From NCBI GenBank assembly GCA_029379385.1, contig CM055612.1:11408001-11472000 (forward strand): 64,000 bases of DNA, in the 5' to 3' direction. The translations under genes and the position numbers were made by a program. This document shows, piece after piece, positions 48,901 through 61,400 of the stretch (the stretch's first letter is position 1; every line of letters starts with the position of its first letter). The DNA comes from Quillaja saponaria (Eukaryota; Streptophyta; Magnoliopsida; Fabales; Quillajaceae). Under the pieces are notes generated by a model. That model ran no database searches, was not told the DNA's origin, and saw only the letters and a program-made list of their open reading frames with translations.

Positions 48901-50024
48901 CTAGATAATTTAGAATTGTTCAGCTTGGTATTATGGAAAGTATGAACTGAAGTTTTGAATAACAATCTTATCGAGCATATCTCCTAATAGATCACTACTT
49001 ATATTATTCAATGCAGTCAACTTATGCTTAATTTGTTTTTTTCATTGCAGTTGACGTCTTAGACTACTCACAGTGCCATTCAAAAACATTGTTCGCGAGC
49101 TTAGGGATGCGAGATACCATTGGGAGCATATCTAGAAGAGGGGAAGACGAAAAAGTTTTGTTGTAGTGTTCAAGAAAGACGATAAAGGTGAAGAACAAAG
49201 AAATAATATCTGAAAAAGAGAAGAAAGAAGAAAGCAAAAAAAAAAAAAAAAAAAAAACTATGAAAAGCGCACACATTCAATTAGAGGATGTAATTTTTTA
49301 TTTTATTTTTCATATTTAAAGTATGTCATAAGAATTTTTGTACCCTCACTTTAAATTTTGTATTCAGTAAGATTATATATAACTACACGGTGAAATTATG
49401 ATTTACCTAATTTTTGAAATATATCCCTATTTACTAATAACTATTTATTTTTTCCCAACTAGCAACTAGAATGCTTATGGTCCATCGATTTTATTTAGTT
49501 GAAATAAAATTTTAATTGTTTAGTTACATATATTGAGAATGATACATTAATAGCATTAAAAATGAAGAGATTATGCAGTACTTTAAAAAAAAAAATCGAC
49601 GTGAAATAATGAAAAAATTTGTGTATCAAATAACTTGATTAATAGTAATAGTAGTTTTCTTTTATTATCTTTTTTTGGATAATATGTTTAAAATATTGAT
49701 GCTTATATAATGTTTACAATTATGATATTAATAATTGTTAACCTAACTCAATAATATTCATGGTTCCGCCATTTACTAAACTGATATGTACGGTTTCATG
49801 CAACAAGCACATCAATAATTAGAAGAAGAAAATTGTAGAGATGCACAATAGTACTATTGTTTTACTTTGGAAAATGAATGCTTCTCGAACATTTTTATAT
49901 TTGACAACGATTATATGTAATTTTGTTATAATTCCAACACACGAGTAATTGCTTTTAAATACAAGAAGAAACTATCAATATCTCTCATACTTATTTTATT
50001 ATGTGTGCACAAACATTGACTTTC
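45931..50024. other. AT-rich intergenic DNA
   Basis: No gene recognised on either strand. At 45965-46130 a segment with TTTTAAAAGTCACAA and ACACAGCTGAAG resembles 42330-42490 in intron 8, so a short repeat family is present in both. A SINE-like unit lies at 46884-47060. The remainder is unannotated. Confidence 0.5.
46884..47060 (+). mobile_element. tRNA-derived SINE-like element
   Basis: TGGTTCAAGTGG (46887-46898) fits the pol III A box exactly, and GGATTTGAGCT (46943-46953) is a fair B box about 45 nt later. A short tRNA-unrelated body follows, then a (TA)n tail at about 47041-47060. This is the usual SINE layout. Target duplication not identified. Confidence 0.55.
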
Positions 50025-50083
50025 AAATTTACTTGATGTATTTGGAACAATTTATGTGTATTTAGAAAGAAGTACAATTTGAG

Positions 50084-50935
50084 ATGGAGAGAGCTGACAG
50101 AGAAAGCGGAGGTGAACGAGGGACGTCGTCTGAGGAAGAAGATAACCTCCAACGAAGTAACAAGAAGGTTAAAATGGGAGAGGGTGGCTTGGTAGTGAAT
50201 CAAGGCGAGACCCTTTTTTCAGAGGACGGTGACAAACGTAAGCTGTCGTATAAGGACACCATTTTTGGGGGGCAAGGAAACGAATGGTGTCATGGACATG
50301 AAGGGAGACAAAGGTATGAACGTGGTTAATGACTCCGAGAATGATGATAAGAAAAGAAGCAGAGACTTAGGTCTCCTTGGAGACATTCCCTTATAGTAAA
50401 ACTCTTGGGCAAACGAATTGGTTACAATTTCCTTTTCCAAAAACTGTACTAACTTTGGAAGCCTATTGGTGTGTTAATGGTAATTGACTTGGGCAATGAT
50501 TTCTTTTTAATTCAGCTTTCCCATAATACAAACATGGAGAAAGTTTTTAATGGCAGTCCATGGCTCATACTTAATCACAATCTTACAATGCGAAAGTGGG
50601 AACCTAATTTTGATCCTTCAATGGCTGTGTGTGATAGAATTACTGTTTGGGTAAGATTCCTGAGAATCCCAATTGAGTATTATGATGGACAGTTCTTAAC
50701 GAATTTATCAAAAAGAATAGGCACCCTTATCAAATGCGACATAACAACGAGTAGAGCTGATAAAGGTAACTTTGCCAGAGTCTGTATTGAGCTTGATTTG
50801 ACTAAACCTTTGGTTTCCATATATTGCCTAAGGAAGCAAATCCGTCTTATTTCCATTGTGGCTGGTATGGTCCAAGGAACAAAGTTTTATTTTGAGGGAC
50901 CAGTTTCGACAAGCCCAGAAATGGAAACAATTAGG
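50084..50935 (+). pseudogene. LINE ORF1-like protein (DUF4283), broken
   Basis: A charged leader (MERADRESGGERGTSSEEED) is followed after a stop (50327) and frame change by the DUF4283 domain: GVLMVIDLGNDFFLIQLSH, then FNGSPWLILNHNLTMRKW, then WVRFLRIPIEYYDGQFL and IGTLIKCDITTSRADKGNFA. In another frame SYFHCGWYG (near 50850) is the start of the zinc knuckle that normally follows. This domain is an RNA-binding part of plant L1-type LINEs. The sequence ends abruptly where the hAT begins. Confidence 0.82.
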
Positions 50936-50939
50936 GAAA

Positions 50940-53900
50940 TAATATGGAAATGACATGGAAACGCTAATTTTTTAGGAAACACATGGAAACATATAATAAA
51001 ACACATATTATAGTAATTGTAAGTATCTAACATGAATAATTTAGTATATAGAGTACTAATAAATACATATCAAAGTAAAAATTATAACACAAACATAGTA
51101 ATTTAAGAAAAATATTAAATTACAATCACATCCAACCAGCTGTGGAGTGTCTAGCAGGTGCATATCCAGAATATTGAAATTGTTTAAGAGGAAATTGATA
51201 GTATTGTTCAACATAGCTACAATACTGATCATAACTCATGTAATGACAGAAATGTGTCTCATATTCCCTCACATATTTCTGAAAATCTTCAATATTGTAT
51301 TCAAAATTCTGAGTTTGTATAGCAAAATGACCAAAGTGAGAAGATGATGATTGTGCATCATATCCAGGAGATGCATCATAGCCATAATTAGAGGATAATG
51401 AACCATAATTGAAATTAGAAGCATCATATCTAGATGGTTGAGACCCATATCCATAGCTAGAATTATAAGTTGAAGAATCATCTCTATGCATGTTAGTTCC
51501 ACCCAAATGAAATGAGGAAAAGTTTGAAGTCAAACTTTCAGAATCCACCATCACTGTATCTCTATCATTTTGCATTTGACTTTCATTATTATTTTTTTTC
51601 CTTCGACCATAATGCTTTTCATTTTCACGTAATTGTCGATATCCATGATCAGTATCTTGAGTACAATAATTAAATCGTTGCTCTTCAGTAAATAATAATG
51701 CACCTGAACTTCTATCTCTGTTGCATTGTCCTCCATCTCCTTTTTTATTACCTTCATCTCCACTATCACCATTATTATCACTACCACTTTTATCATCATC
51801 ATCTTCTTCTTTTTCAGTATCAACAGATATATACCTGGAACAATGTTGAGATCCTCTTATTAAATTTTCAAACACTTCATCATCAGCGATTTGGGTTCTT
51901 CTTGTTTGCATTCCCATACCATGTATTTGTGATTGATATTGTTTGTCTGACCAACGATTAGCAGAAGTGGCTAAATAAGAATTTGGCCTAGTTGGTTGGC
52001 CATGGCCATCAAATTCATCTATATCTCCAGGATCATCTAACCATTCAGAAAGACCTTCGTTATCTTCAAACACAGTGGTTAAATCTATTGCTTTAAAATC
52101 AACATTTTCCCTACTTTTCTCTTTCATAATATGCTTCAATTTCAACCTCATGTTGTATTGTGTATAAACAAGCTTATCTAGTTTTTCATAGTTAAGTCGG
52201 TTATATACTTTTGTGTGAATAAGAGCAAATGTACTCTAATTTCTTTCACACCCACTAGATGAACTTGTCTGTGACAATACTTATAATGTAATATTTCTCA
52301 AATTTGGAGCATCTGTTCCATACAAAAGCTACTAGCTGTGAAAAATATATTACTATTATATCATTAACTAAAAATTGTATTAATGAAATAAAGTTATTAA
52401 ATAAAATCAAGTTACTTGGATCCGTTTTTTCTTTTCCTTTAACAGCTAGTCGACTTGAAAATCCATGCATGGCCTCTCGAAATTTTTTAACCTATTAACA
52501 AATAAATTGTTAATTCTCAATAGCAACAAGTATAGATAAAATTCAATACTATTGAACATTTCTTATTACCTCTGCTAGTGCATGAGAAGCTATTGTACTG
52601 CTTGGTTCGATTCTATTAACCACATCTTTAAGTGCATTTATTAACTCTGGTTGATCCCCAATATTTTCACTATATTAGTATGCGGGATTCAAGTAATATG
52701 TTATTTTGTTTTAAAAAAATGAATATATAACACAAGTTAGAGGTATGTTTAGAATATCAAGTATAAGCAAAATCATACATAACTATAATATATATTCATT
52801 ACTTACCTGCTATATGAATACGAGATATTATCTGCTTCCAACAACATTCATCAATGACATCAATATACTTTTTACAAGAATTTGAGGCAATTTCTTGTAT
52901 TTGTTCTTTTGCTTTTATTATTGCTTCATATACATATGACATAGTTGCTAATTTCTCCCCATCAACCATTCTCAGTACTTTTGCAATTTGAGCATGTATG
53001 CTAACAATTTTTTTAGCTATTTCCCAAAACTTAGAATCCATAAGAGTTTGGCGAACTTTCTTCCCAATTGGATCCTTACTAGATGCACTCATTGCCCATT
53101 CATTTGAAGTCATCATTCTTTGTAAGCCATTCTTATGTTATAAAAGACTTTCAAGAGCAATATAATTTGTGGCAAATCTTGTTTGAGCTAGCCATATCAA
53201 TTCACCTGTGCAATGATGCCTTATCAAATAAAGAACTTTTCCATGATTGTAAATGAAATTTGTACACTTATTTTCTTGCTCTAGAATATGTGAAACACTT
53301 TTGAATTTCATAAAGTCGTGTAATACCAAATCAAGAGAATGTGCAGCACACGATGTCCAATATAAATGTGGTCTTCTATCCATCAATAACTCTGCAACCC
53401 TTTTGTATGAAGATTGATTATCTGTGATGATTTGAACTATATATTTTTCACCAATCTCTTGAACAACCTCATCCATCAACTGGAAAAGATAATTAGCATC
53501 ATTGTCAATTCCCGTTGTATTTAATGATTTGTGAAAAACTGTTTTTCCATCACAATAAATCAAAAAGTTTGTTATTGACAAATGGGTTATAGATGTTCAT
53601 CCATCACACATTAGAGTCACTCCATAAACCTCCCATTTCTTTTTAAATTCATCAATATATTCCTTCAATTCCTTTATCTCATCTTCCAAAATAGGACTAC
53701 CAATTTCATAAAAAGTAGGCTCTTCAACTCTAACCCCTGCACGTGCAATTTCATCAATCATACACTGATAATATGACCCTTGTGCTCTGTTAGGAGCAAT
53801 ATTTTGATAAATAAAGAATTTTCCAATAGCATGCTTTGCTGACTTTGCCCACGTTTTTGGATTTCACATGTTTTTTAACTTTTGTTAGTAAACATCTTGT

Positions 53901-55310
53901 TGCCTATATATGCTTGGATCTATCTCTTCTCTGCTTGGGCCTTTTTCTTTCCTAGTAAACTTTCCAAAACCTTCTTTAACACTCTGAGTGCAACTTCGAG
54001 TTCGTGTAGGCTCCATCCTTAAATGTGGAACTTGCCTATATCCTTGTTCTGCCATATATATATATATATATCATGTATTAATAAATTCGTTGCATATTGA
54101 AGATCTTGTCTTTCCTGTATGCTCATCTCATCATCTTCGTCATCAATATCTTCTTCTCTAATCGCCGCTCTACTCCTTGTCCAGCTCATTAAATTTTCTC
54201 TCATCTCACCTCTTATTTTTTTCATTTTTTCATTCTCTTGTTTCTTCTCTCTCAAGTGCAATCTCACTTATTTAAAAATTTTCACGGGACATTTCTCACA
54301 CTTTGCCACATTTGGATAACCTCTAGCTAAATGTTGTTTGCCTTGAGCTATACCTCTTCCCTTAATTTGCTTTTCACAAAAATTACAAATTACTTGCTGA
54401 CAATTATCACCTATTCTTTCAAAATACTACCATCCAATATCATCAGCCTTTTTTTTTTGGATCGTGGCTCTTCAATAGCCAGTTGTTTACCTTTTGAGGA
54501 AGAAGAAGCCATCTTTTATTTTTAATTGTAAAAATATAAACATGTAACCTAATTAATTTATACTAAAAATTTAAATAAATTAAATTGATAGGAAAAAAAG
54601 ATAATAATTGAAATTATATAAATTACAATAGTTGAAAATTTAAATAAATTAATTTGATAAAAAAAATAATTAAAAAAATGTATTTTCTAATTAAGTCATA
54701 TTTACTGATGTTATAGGATAATGAACTTTAAAATTATTTTATAAATAATTCATGTCTACTAATGTTCTAAGTTAATGAGAATATATAAATAATTTATATC
54801 TATTATTTTTTTCACTATTTTAAAAGTTAAACTAACTTTAAAATAAAAACCTCATTGTTTATGCTATCTATAAATAAATACTAATAATTGAAAGTTTAAA
54901 TAAATTATATAATAAAAAAATAGCTAATAATTGAAATTTAAAAAAAAAATCTAATTAATTCATATTTAATAATGTTGCAGGTTAATGACATAAAAATTAT
55001 TTTCTAACTTATTCATATTTACTAATATTCTAAGTTAATAAACATATATAAACAAATATCTATTAGTTTTTTTTTCACTGTTTCAACAATTTAACTAACT
55101 TTAAAATAAAAAGCCTAATATATATATTTTGATATATATATGAATTTATTGTCAAAACAAGGAAAAGAAAAAAAAAGTAAAAAAAATTGATTCAACAAAT
55201 TATATTAAAATATAATTATTATATTATATTATATAGAAACAATAACATAAATTTTAAGCCCAATCCAGCCCAATATACTAATTACAAAAACCGAAAAAAA
55301 AAAAAAAATA
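50940..55310 (-). mobile_element. hAT transposon, decayed, nested in the LINE
   Basis: Minus-strand hAT-type coding sequence runs 54512-51126. The outer ends are inferred from where recognisable LINE coding sequence stops (about 50940) and resumes (about 55310). The expected short terminal inverted repeats and 8 bp duplication could not be pinned down, so boundaries are approximate. 54530-55310 is A/T-rich with no coding sequence. Confidence 0.65.
51126..54512 (-). pseudogene. hAT-family transposase (BED finger, DUF659), broken
   Basis: The start at 54512 gives a Ser/Lys-rich leader (MASSSSKGKQLAIEEP), then a BED-type zinc finger (CNFCEKQIKGRGIAQGKQHL) with stops on both sides. An acidic coiled stretch follows (54267-54060). 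A DUF659-like segment lies at 53581-53138 (LYWTSCAAHSLDLVLHDF, WLAQTRFATNYIALESLL) and a further helix-rich part at 53116-52799. The C-terminal part (52151-51126) is open for 341 codons from MRLKLKHIMKEK and becomes Asp/Gly-, then Tyr/Ser/Gly/Asn-rich. Multiple stops and frame changes occur between 54240 and 53580, so this is a pseudogene. The C-terminal segment lacks any stop. Confidence 0.8.
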
Positions 55311-55314
55311 ATAC

Positions 55315-57418
55315 ACAGTTTATATATCACCTTATGTTTGCGGGCGACTTAATCCTCTTTGCAGAAGCTTCTAAAGAGCAAGCCAGATTGATCAAAGATG
55401 TTTTAGAAGAGTTTGGGCAAGCTCCCTGGCTGAAAATGAACATTGATATATAAGACACATTTCTTTTGCACGAAGAGAGTGAAAGGAAGTATCAAGAGAT
55501 ACATTGAAAGCATTACAGGATTCAAACACACTTTGGATTTAGGGAAATACTTGGGTGTTCCCTTGATTCATGGGCGTATCTCCAAGAAGAGTTTCAAATT
55601 TATTGTGGAAAAAGTCAAGGCTAGACTTTCAAGCTGGAATGCAAATTCACTCTCGATGGCAGGGCGTATGACACTTGTCCAATCGGTCCTTCAAACCATA
55701 CCGTTATACCCCATGCAATCAACCATTCTTCTAGTAAGCATTTGTGAAGAAGTGGATAAGTTGTGTAGGATTTTTTTGTGGGGTGATACAGATAATAAGA
55801 GCAAATTTCACACTTTAGGGTGGAAGACCATTATTCACCAAAAAGATAATTGTGGCTTGGGCTAAAAAGATATGCATGGCATGAACACAGCATTATTGAT
55901 GAAAGTGGGTTGGAATTTATTTACAGGTGCAGATAACTTGTAGATTAAGTTATTGAAGGCAAAATACATGGAATCGGGTGACGCTTTCCAACCTCAAGAG
56001 GCTAAGACTACTGATTCTCCTCTTTGGAAGGCTCTTTGTAGAATCTAGCCTGATTTACTTTTTGGTACTAGATGGGTAGTTGGTAGTGGTGAAGCTATCA
56101 ATTTTTGGGTGGATGATTGGGTGCCTAATACGGGACCTCTACTCGATCAAGCTTTTTGCAATTTGGTTAGTCTGGATTTATGGCAAAAGTGAAGGACTAT
56201 ATTACTGAGACAGGCGAGTGGGATATGGATAAATTGGCCTTACAGCTCCCTTCTCAGATTTGTGCTAAGATACGTGGGCTATTACCCCCATGCCTGAAAA
56301 CGGGGATGATATTATGGCTTGGGGTTTGTCTTTGGATGAAGTATTTTCTATGTGTTTGGCCTATGCATTGATATCTAAAACTAATGAGGAGTTTAGTCAC
56401 ATAGATTGGAGGAATATCTGGCACTGGCAAGGACCTCAAAGGATCAGACAATTTCTTTAGCTAGCTGTGCATGAAGGACTTCTGACTAATGAAGCCTGTG
56501 GTCGAAGGATACAAGGTGTAAGCCAACTCAGCCCATCGTGTTCTACTGAAATTGAAACCACTTGCAATGCCCTCAGAGATTGCTATGTGGTTTGTAGAAT
56601 TTGGGATATGATCATGGATAACAGGTATGATCCATTTTTCCATGCATTGGGTTTTCAAGATTGGGTCATGCAAAACTTGAGCCATAAGTCTTCTTGCGAT
56701 GACAAGCAGTGGAATTTGGTCTTTGGAATTATTTGTTTGCTGATCTGGAAATGGCAAAATGCAAGTATCTTTGAAGAGAAGTTCAGGTGGCCTTCAAACC
56801 CAAAGATAAGTATTCACAAGCTTCTTTTGGAAATTAATAATAGTGATACTTCTAGTGCTTTGCTGATGCCTTCAAGGCAATTTGCTGATGCATGGGTAGG
56901 CTGGAGTCCTCCTCCTAGGAATTGGGTGAAGTTAAAAACTGATGAGGCCTCTTGTGGGAACCGAGGACTTGCTAGTGCTGCTGGGGTGATTCGTAATTAT
57001 AAAGGAGATTGGGAGTATGGATTTGGCAAAAACTTAGGATGGTGTAGTTCTGCTAGAGCCGAATTATGGGCTCTAAGGTTAGGTCTCTTAGCTGCTTGGA
57101 ACAAGGGATTTCGGAAGTTAATTGCTGAGGTGGATTCACAGCTAGTTCTTAATCTAGTCTCTAAAGAACCGAGTTCCTTTAATGCCCACAAGCCTCTCAT
57201 TTGTGAGATTCATAGATTACTTTGAAGGGATTGGGAAGTTCAACTCAAACATATTCATCGAGAAAGTAACAAAGTAGCTGACAAGTTGGCAAACATGGCT
57301 CTAGACACGAATGGCTGTAAATTAACTTGGTCACAAGTTCCATCTTCTTTAAAACTTATTGTCGAGGCTGACTTTGCTGGGGTAGCATGGCAACGGAGAA
57401 TAGCCATTTCTTCCTTTT
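55315..57418 (+). pseudogene. LINE reverse transcriptase C-terminus, zinc linker and RNase H, broken
   Basis: Starts within the reverse transcriptase palm as FIYHLMFAGDLILFAEAS; the active-site box normally FADD reads FAGD. The thumb follows: KYLGVPLIHGRISKKSF, SMAGRMTLVQSVLQTIP and GDTDNKSKFHTLGWKTI. A gap with several stops (55860-56470) covers WVVGSGEAINFWVDDW. Then comes an open stretch (56467-57222) with the RNase H/RVT_3 domain: WSPPPRNWVKLKTDEA, AGVIRNYKGDWEYGF and ARAELWALRLGLLAAW. After one stop (TGA at 57223), IHRESNKVADKLANMAL ends the domain. In RNase H of this type the first acidic residue is usually Asp in KxNxDG; here it is LKTDEA. Confidence 0.85.
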
Positions 57419-57474
57419 AGTTCCTTTTGTTTGTTTGTTCGTTTCCTATTCAATCAAAAAAATTTACTTGATGT

Positions 57475-58458
57475 GGACCGATGGTGAGTTCTTTTTGGCG
57501 CACAAATTATCAGAATGAGTATTTCGAGGCGTTATTTGCTTATTTGCATCAGTTTGATGAAGGACATTACAATAAGTGATATATGCTTCAAATATTTTTA
57601 ACTATGCCCTGGTACAGAAATCTCTGGTTCAGATAAATAATTTGTAGTGGGTATCTAAATGCTTGGAGGAAATTGCAATTGGCATATTAACATAAAGTAT
57701 TGGAAAATCTGACAGGGTTAGAATAGAAGGATGGGACCTCATATAGCTTCAGATTTTGTGTTGTATTTACAAGAAAATGTATATTTTTATTTCATATAAA
57801 ATTCACTTAGATTTTTGCGGAAAAGCTATTTTATAGTATAGTACATCTCAATACTGATTATGGTTTAAAAGCTATGTAAATCATCAATAAGAAACTTCAA
57901 TTACAAAATGTATGCAGAAACCATCTATTACATAGTATTTTCTTTTTATAACCCATTACATGGATTTAAGGTTTTTTAAGGGCTTATTTTTTCAAAAAGA
58001 CATTTGACTAGTATATTAAATATAAGTTTTTATTTTATTTTCATGTGATACTCAATAAAGGAAGCCATGTGAGGTATTTTTTTCTTTAAAAAAAAAAATT
58101 ATGGGAATGAAAGCACATTTTGAACAGCTTCAGAAAGGAATTAATCAATATAATAATCAGTGAGTCGGATTGACTTGGAAACACTTGACACAGACCAAAC
58201 AAGAGATGACACGTGACACACAACCAACGTAAGACGACCGCCGATAGACCAACCTGTTCTTGTGACCCGGACAAGAAGAAAATGTTGGAGCTGAAGTCTA
58301 TGTAATGGAAGACCTGAAAAGTCAATGAGGGACGATCCCATTTAGTCTCTACGTCTTTGGAATCTCCAGAGGTATCATTGACAGCAGCTATATAACCATT
58401 TGTTTTGCTTTACTACATATTCTTTCACTGCTCTTGTATTGTCCTGCAACACCCTCCA
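57475..58458 (+). promoter_or_regulatory. Derlin-1 upstream region with TATA box and G-box
   Basis: TATATAA at 58389-58395 lies about 64 bp before the ATG. CACGTG at 58210-58215, within GATGACACGTGACA, is a bZIP-type site about 245 bp upstream. Derlin genes are usually induced by ER stress through bZIP factors, so this is a reasonable but untested regulatory site. 57475-58150 is otherwise AT-rich with nothing recognised. Confidence 0.5.
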
Positions 58459-61400
58459 ATGTCTACACCAGCCGAGTAATCTCTCTCTCTTTTTCACACA
58501 CACACACACACACACACACACGATCCTGTATGATGAACATCTTTTCTTTTTCTTTCTTTGTTTTGTTTTGTTTTTAAGAAAATGAACTTTTTGGATGGTT
58601 TCAGATATTATAGTTCCTTATCACCTATGGATAATTTCAGATACTTGGATGTATATATGTTTCTTATTCAGTATAATCGTCTCAATTTGGCCTTCCTGAA
58701 TTCGATTTCCTTTTAAGTATGATATGTATGATGTATTTGGCTACTAAGGACCTCTCTCCTACCGACATCGAGACTTGGTCTCTTTTGATTTGGATACTAA
58801 GCCCTTATATCTATGTCAATGTTTCATTACATTCTAATACATGTTGCTTAAGTAATTGGTTTTGGTTAGCTAGTGACTTTGTGGCTCTCAGGGTAGTTTT
58901 CGGCATAATCTTAATTTTAGCTGTGCAAATCAAATACTTCTTCGTACTGTTTGATGAATACCTGTGATATAATGATCTGTTGCTTGAAGTAAATAAATTT
59001 TTGGATCGTTTCAGATACTATCGGTCTCTACCACCTGTGAGCAAGACCTATGGAGTGGCTTGTTTGATGACCACTGCTGCATATTATCTGCAACTTTATG
59101 ATCCTCGGAGCATAGCATTATCTTATAGTGATGTAATAAAACGCCTTCAGGTTTGTCACAACTTTGTTACCTATTGCCGCAATCCATTTGTGATCCTATA
59201 ACTTCAACTATATGGGGTATTAATTAGTAATTTGTATACATATAGCTGTAAGGATTTTCTTCGAATTTCTTTTTGTCCTTGTTCATGAATATGTAGACAT
59301 GTGATGCAGGTCTGGAGGATTTTTACAAATTTCTTCTTTCTTGGACCATTTTCACTCCCCTTTGCACTTCATCTTATAATGATGTAAGGAAACTGACTCT
59401 ATAACTTTGAATATGTGTTATTTATCACTCTGTGGTACTCTGAGATTGCAGCAATGCTAAATGATTTTATGCCCACATAAGTTGCATTTAGATATATTTT
59501 GCATTATATGATAGGCTTCGATGTTTATTCAATTTGAAATTCTTCTGACTTCGTGATTTTTTGTTACAAAATTGATAATTTCTAACTTCTAAGCATATTG
59601 AATTGCATAGTGCAAGATATGGTGTTTCCTTAGAGAGAGGGCCCTTTGACAAGAGAACAGCAGATTATGTATGGATGCTGATCTTTGGTGCACTCTCACT
59701 TCTGGTGAGTTATATCTCTTGGTCACTTGTAATATGTGTAAGGAAAAAGTGTTTTTTTCTTTCCCAACTAATAAAGCAGGGGAGTTATCTCACATGCTGC
59801 CAAGAAACTTAAAGTTCTTTGTAGTGGGACAATCTAGAAAGCAGTTGCTAAGTTTGAATGATAGGATTCTGATATACAGTTCATCTCACAGAATTGATTG
59901 ACAAGTCATTTCCTTGAAGGATATTCTAGTGGATACTAATAAACTTGTAGGGGACAAATCAATCATTTATTTTACCCGATTTTAGGTGATGGCTGCTGTT
60001 CCATTCTTATGGTCTCCATTCATGGGAGTTTCAATTGTTTTTATGATCATCTATATCTGGGGCCGTGAATTCCCAAATGCAAGAATCAACATATATGGTC
60101 TTGTTTCATTGAAGGTAAGCTTTCTTGACCAATGTGTTTACAAGTGAGAGGCACAATATGCGCATCCATGTTTCATCTCATTTTAAGTATTCAAATTCCT
60201 TTAACTGTCTTTCATGGATTAGCTCCATGTTAGAAGAGGCACATATATATATCAATTTAGTCATTTTTTTAACAGCAGGAAACTTCTTTTTATTAGAAGG
60301 AAATCAGTATTACACAGAATTCTAACAAAGAACCATAAACACAGTTGTGCAACTCATCACCCCAAATTACAAAACTTCCCCTAAGCAACCACTACACCAT
60401 CAAAATTAAACCAGTTCAATACAGACCTGCAATAGATATCAGATAACCCAATAAGCATCTCTAGATTTTAAGCCGATAGATAAAATTTTATTCTAATCTA
60501 CACCCCGCGATTGTTAATCAATTCATCCCTTTGTAACCTTAGAGTCAAAAAGCTCAGTTGGAATCCTCATTCCGTTGTCCACAAATCATAGTAAAACCAG
60601 GAAGAGTCCTCCAACAATAGAAATCCCAAATCTTGAATGCTAAAACATCATACCAAGTAGTATCGCCAAGACATTAGGATGATAACTCAACTTATCTGGT
60701 CTCTCACACATACGCATTTCACATCTTCAACCCGGGCATGACATTGCTCTGTTACCTCATTACCAAGCAGTCATTTGCAGTAGAACCAAGAACATAATAA
60801 GACCTTTGAAGCATATACCAGACCTCAATTATTTGATTTTTCCTTCCAAAGCTTTGGAAGACATGAAATTCTTCCCACTTGCCTTTTTGTTATTGCACCT
60901 TGTATGTGTCACAGCTCCAGTCAATCCCTGATCCATCTTCTTTATCAACACCCAATTCCAGCCAAGACAGAAGAGCACTGCCTCCTGATTGTGGGCCAAA
61001 GTTTCTCCCTTGACAGTTAACATCATTCAGGTGCTGCTATTCAAGCAAAAGACTTACAGCCATACTAACAGAGGTTTTAACCTCTTCACTCCAATTTTTG
61101 CGTATCCATCTGCCATACTGTTAGCGTCACTAAGAGTGTGCACAAAAAAACTCCCTTTTAGCTTCCGGATTTCTCTATCAAATACACTTGAAAATTGGTC
61201 ATATTTCCTTGGCTTAGCCAACTATCATTTAATCACGCTATCACGTTTGCCAAATCACTTTCCACCACTAATTCAAAATTATCCTTCCAGCTAGAAGAAG
61301 CGAATAGCACTACTGCTTCAACAATGTTTAGTAGTTCTGCTTCGTTTGATTCAGCATATCCAGTACTTTTGGAAAATAACCTTCTCACAGAGCCATTACT

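Larger units (their letters stand above)
50040..57460 (+). mobile_element. LINE (L1-type) with 15 bp target duplication, interrupted by a hAT element
   Basis: AAATTTACTTGATGT occurs at 50025-50039 and again at 57460-57474. The right copy directly follows the A-rich end (CAATCAAAAAAA) of the element, the classic LINE signature. The 5' part encodes an ORF1-like DUF4283 protein (about 50080-50935); the 3' part encodes the end of the reverse transcriptase, a zinc-binding linker and RNase H (about 55315-57418). The endonuclease and most of the reverse transcriptase are missing. A hAT transposon on the opposite strand lies between the two parts. The transposon's own edges were not defined exactly. 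Confidence 0.82.

Noticed and set aside
51269..51961. Met/Lys- and His/Tyr-rich frames on both strands
   Set aside because: Shadow frames over the hAT C-terminal coding segment.
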